DNA of 5,757 bases from Clostridiales bacterium (GTDB lineage: Bacteria; Bacillota_A; Clostridia; Christensenellales; Christensenellaceae), in the NCBI GenBank assembly GCA_003149735.1, contig QANA01000044.1, positions 16,810-22,566 on the forward strand, in the 5' to 3' direction. The notes beneath the pieces are model-generated. The model was not told the DNA's origin. It searched no databases and was given only the letters and a program-made list of their open reading frames with translations. Both the position numbers and the translations under genes were made by a program. Positions 4,785 through 5,757 of the stretch are shown one piece after another (the first letter of the stretch is position 1; the number at the start of each line of letters is the position of its first letter).

Positions 4785-5757
4785 ATGTTGAAGGAAATGC
4801 TGATTGATATATTACAGGCTTTCGGGCCTGCGGGCAATGAAGAAAAAGTAGGGCAGGTTTTGGCCGAATATATCCGCCCCTATTGTGATGAGGTTTGGAC
4901 AGATGCCCTGGGTAATCTGATTGGCTATAAAAAGGGAACTTCCGGTAAAAAACTGATGCTTTCCGCACATATGGATCAAATTGGATTCATTGTCGTAGAT
5001 ATCGATGAAAACGGATTTTTGCGTATTGCCAATGTGGGAGGTATTTTGCCGGCGCTTAGTGTTGCCAGAGAAGTAGTATTTGAAAATGGAGTGCATGGAA
5101 TTATATATTATGAAACTCCGGATGCAAAAGCTGTGGCAGCATTGCCCAATATGTATGTGGACATTGGATGCAGCAGCCGTGAAGAGGCAGAGGCTAAGGT
5201 GCAGATAGGCGATATGTGCGTTTTTGTCAGCAATTTTGTGGAAATGGGGAAACGAGCAGCCTGCGGTGCTATGGATAATCGCGTATGCTGCGCCATTATT
5301 GCAGAAGCTTTGCAGCAACTGCAATCGCCGCATGATATTTATGCGGTCTTTACTGTACAGGAGGAAGTGGGGCTGCGCGGATCCGGAGCTGCGGCATATG
5401 CCATTGATCCGGACTTGAATATCAACCTGGATGTGACCTTGACCGGAGATTTGCCTAAAATTCCTGCCATGAGTGTGGCTTTGGGAAAGGGCCCGGCGAT
5501 TAAGATGATGGATGCTTCGGTTATTGTTCCCATGAGTGTGCGCAAATTTATGATAGATTGTGCAGAACAGGCGGGAATTCCCTATCAGAGAGAAGTATTA
5601 CGCGGTGGTGGAACGGATACAGCTGCGATTCAGAAGGTAAAAGAGGGTATTTTGGCAGGCTGCATCTCCATTCCTTCCAGATATGTACATACGCCTGTGG
5701 AAGTAGTGGATATGGAAGACGTACAAAATGCAGTGAAATTGTTGCAGGCAATGGCGG
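4785..5757 (+). CDS. M42 family metallo-aminopeptidase, paralogue 3 (partial, 3' end outside window)
   Basis: The frame opens at ATG 4785 (MLKEMLIDILQAFGPAGNE) and is still open at the right edge after 324 codons. Family length is about 330-360, so only a short tail is missing. All active-site residues are present: H62 and catalytic D64 (SAHMDQ), D164 (AMDNR), catalytic E193 and ligand E194 (VQEEVGLRGS), D216 (NLDVT) and H302 (RYVHTP). Other family motifs are GKGPAI (234-239), GGGTDTAAIQ (274-283) and IPSRY (296-300). Two differences from its neighbours stand out. The usual AHMDE is AHMDQ. The dimerisation domain between NVGG and DIG is 6-7 residues shorter and lacks the conserved GVIG...H segment, reading HGIIYYETP (104-112) instead. 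It follows paralogue 2 after two bases. It is a cytoplasmic peptidase with no signal peptide. Confidence 0.93.
   Translation, partial: MLKEMLIDILQAFGPAGNEEKVGQVLAEYIRPYCDEVWTDALGNLIGYKKGTSGKKLMLSAHMDQIGFIVVDIDENGFLRIANVGGILPALSVAREVVFENGVHGIIYYETPDAKAVAALPNMYVDIGCSSREEAEAKVQIGDMCVFVSNFVEMGKRAACGAMDNRVCCAIIAEALQQLQSPHDIYAVFTVQEEVGLRGSGAAAYAIDPDLNINLDVTLTGDLPKIPAMSVALGKGPAIKMMDASVIVPMSVRKFMIDCAEQAGIPYQREVLRGGGTDTAAIQKVKEGILAGCISIPSRYVHTPVEVVDMEDVQNAVKLLQAMA

Noticed and set aside
4141..4968. Minus-strand open frame (275 codons) opposite the second and third M42 genes
   Set aside because: It is antisense to two complete, motif-bearing peptidases and its product has a shadow-like composition.

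Overview
The window looks like chromosomal DNA of a low-to-mid GC anaerobic Firmicute, most likely a Clostridia-type gut or sediment bacterium. The reasons are strong AGGAGG-type ribosome binding sites, tightly packed operons, an oxygen-sensitive aldo/keto reductase-ferredoxin fusion, and tandem M42 aminopeptidases. I cannot name a genus from sequence alone.

Layout. (1) Positions 2-127 (+) hold the last 41 codons of a gene, possibly a LysR-type regulator, followed by a textbook terminator (133-156). (2) Positions 157-282 hold a possible 35-codon small ORF with a TTG start (186-293, +). It reads through the intrinsic terminator of the convergent minus-strand operon (199-241). (3) Positions 283-2542 (-) hold a two-gene operon. 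First comes an archaeal/fungal-type aspartate-semialdehyde dehydrogenase (asd). One base after its stop comes an aldo/keto reductase with a C-terminal two-cluster ferredoxin domain. (4) Positions 2543-2743 are a divergent promoter region. A minus-strand sigma-A-like promoter (TTGCAA, 17 bases, TATACT) drives asd, and an extended -10 promoter (TGGTATAAT) on the plus strand drives the peptidases. (5) Positions 2744-5757 (+) hold three consecutive M42-family (TET / glutamyl aminopeptidase / FrvX-like) metallo-aminopeptidases. Genes 1 and 2 overlap by 16 bases, genes 2 and 3 are 2 bases apart, and the third runs off the window still open.

How they may work together. The three M42 enzymes are clearly divergent from each other but all keep a full dinuclear-metal and catalytic residue set. 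They probably divide the trimming of peptides into free amino acids, and might co-assemble. The divergent asd operon opens the lysine/threonine/methionine branch from aspartate. A shared peptide and amino-acid theme on both sides of the promoter is suggestive but not proven. The most notable observations are the translationally coupled M42 triplet with distinct active-site and dimerisation-domain variation, the asd/ferredoxin-AKR coupling, and the small ORF overlapping a terminator. I see no mobile element, CRISPR array, tRNA or rRNA.
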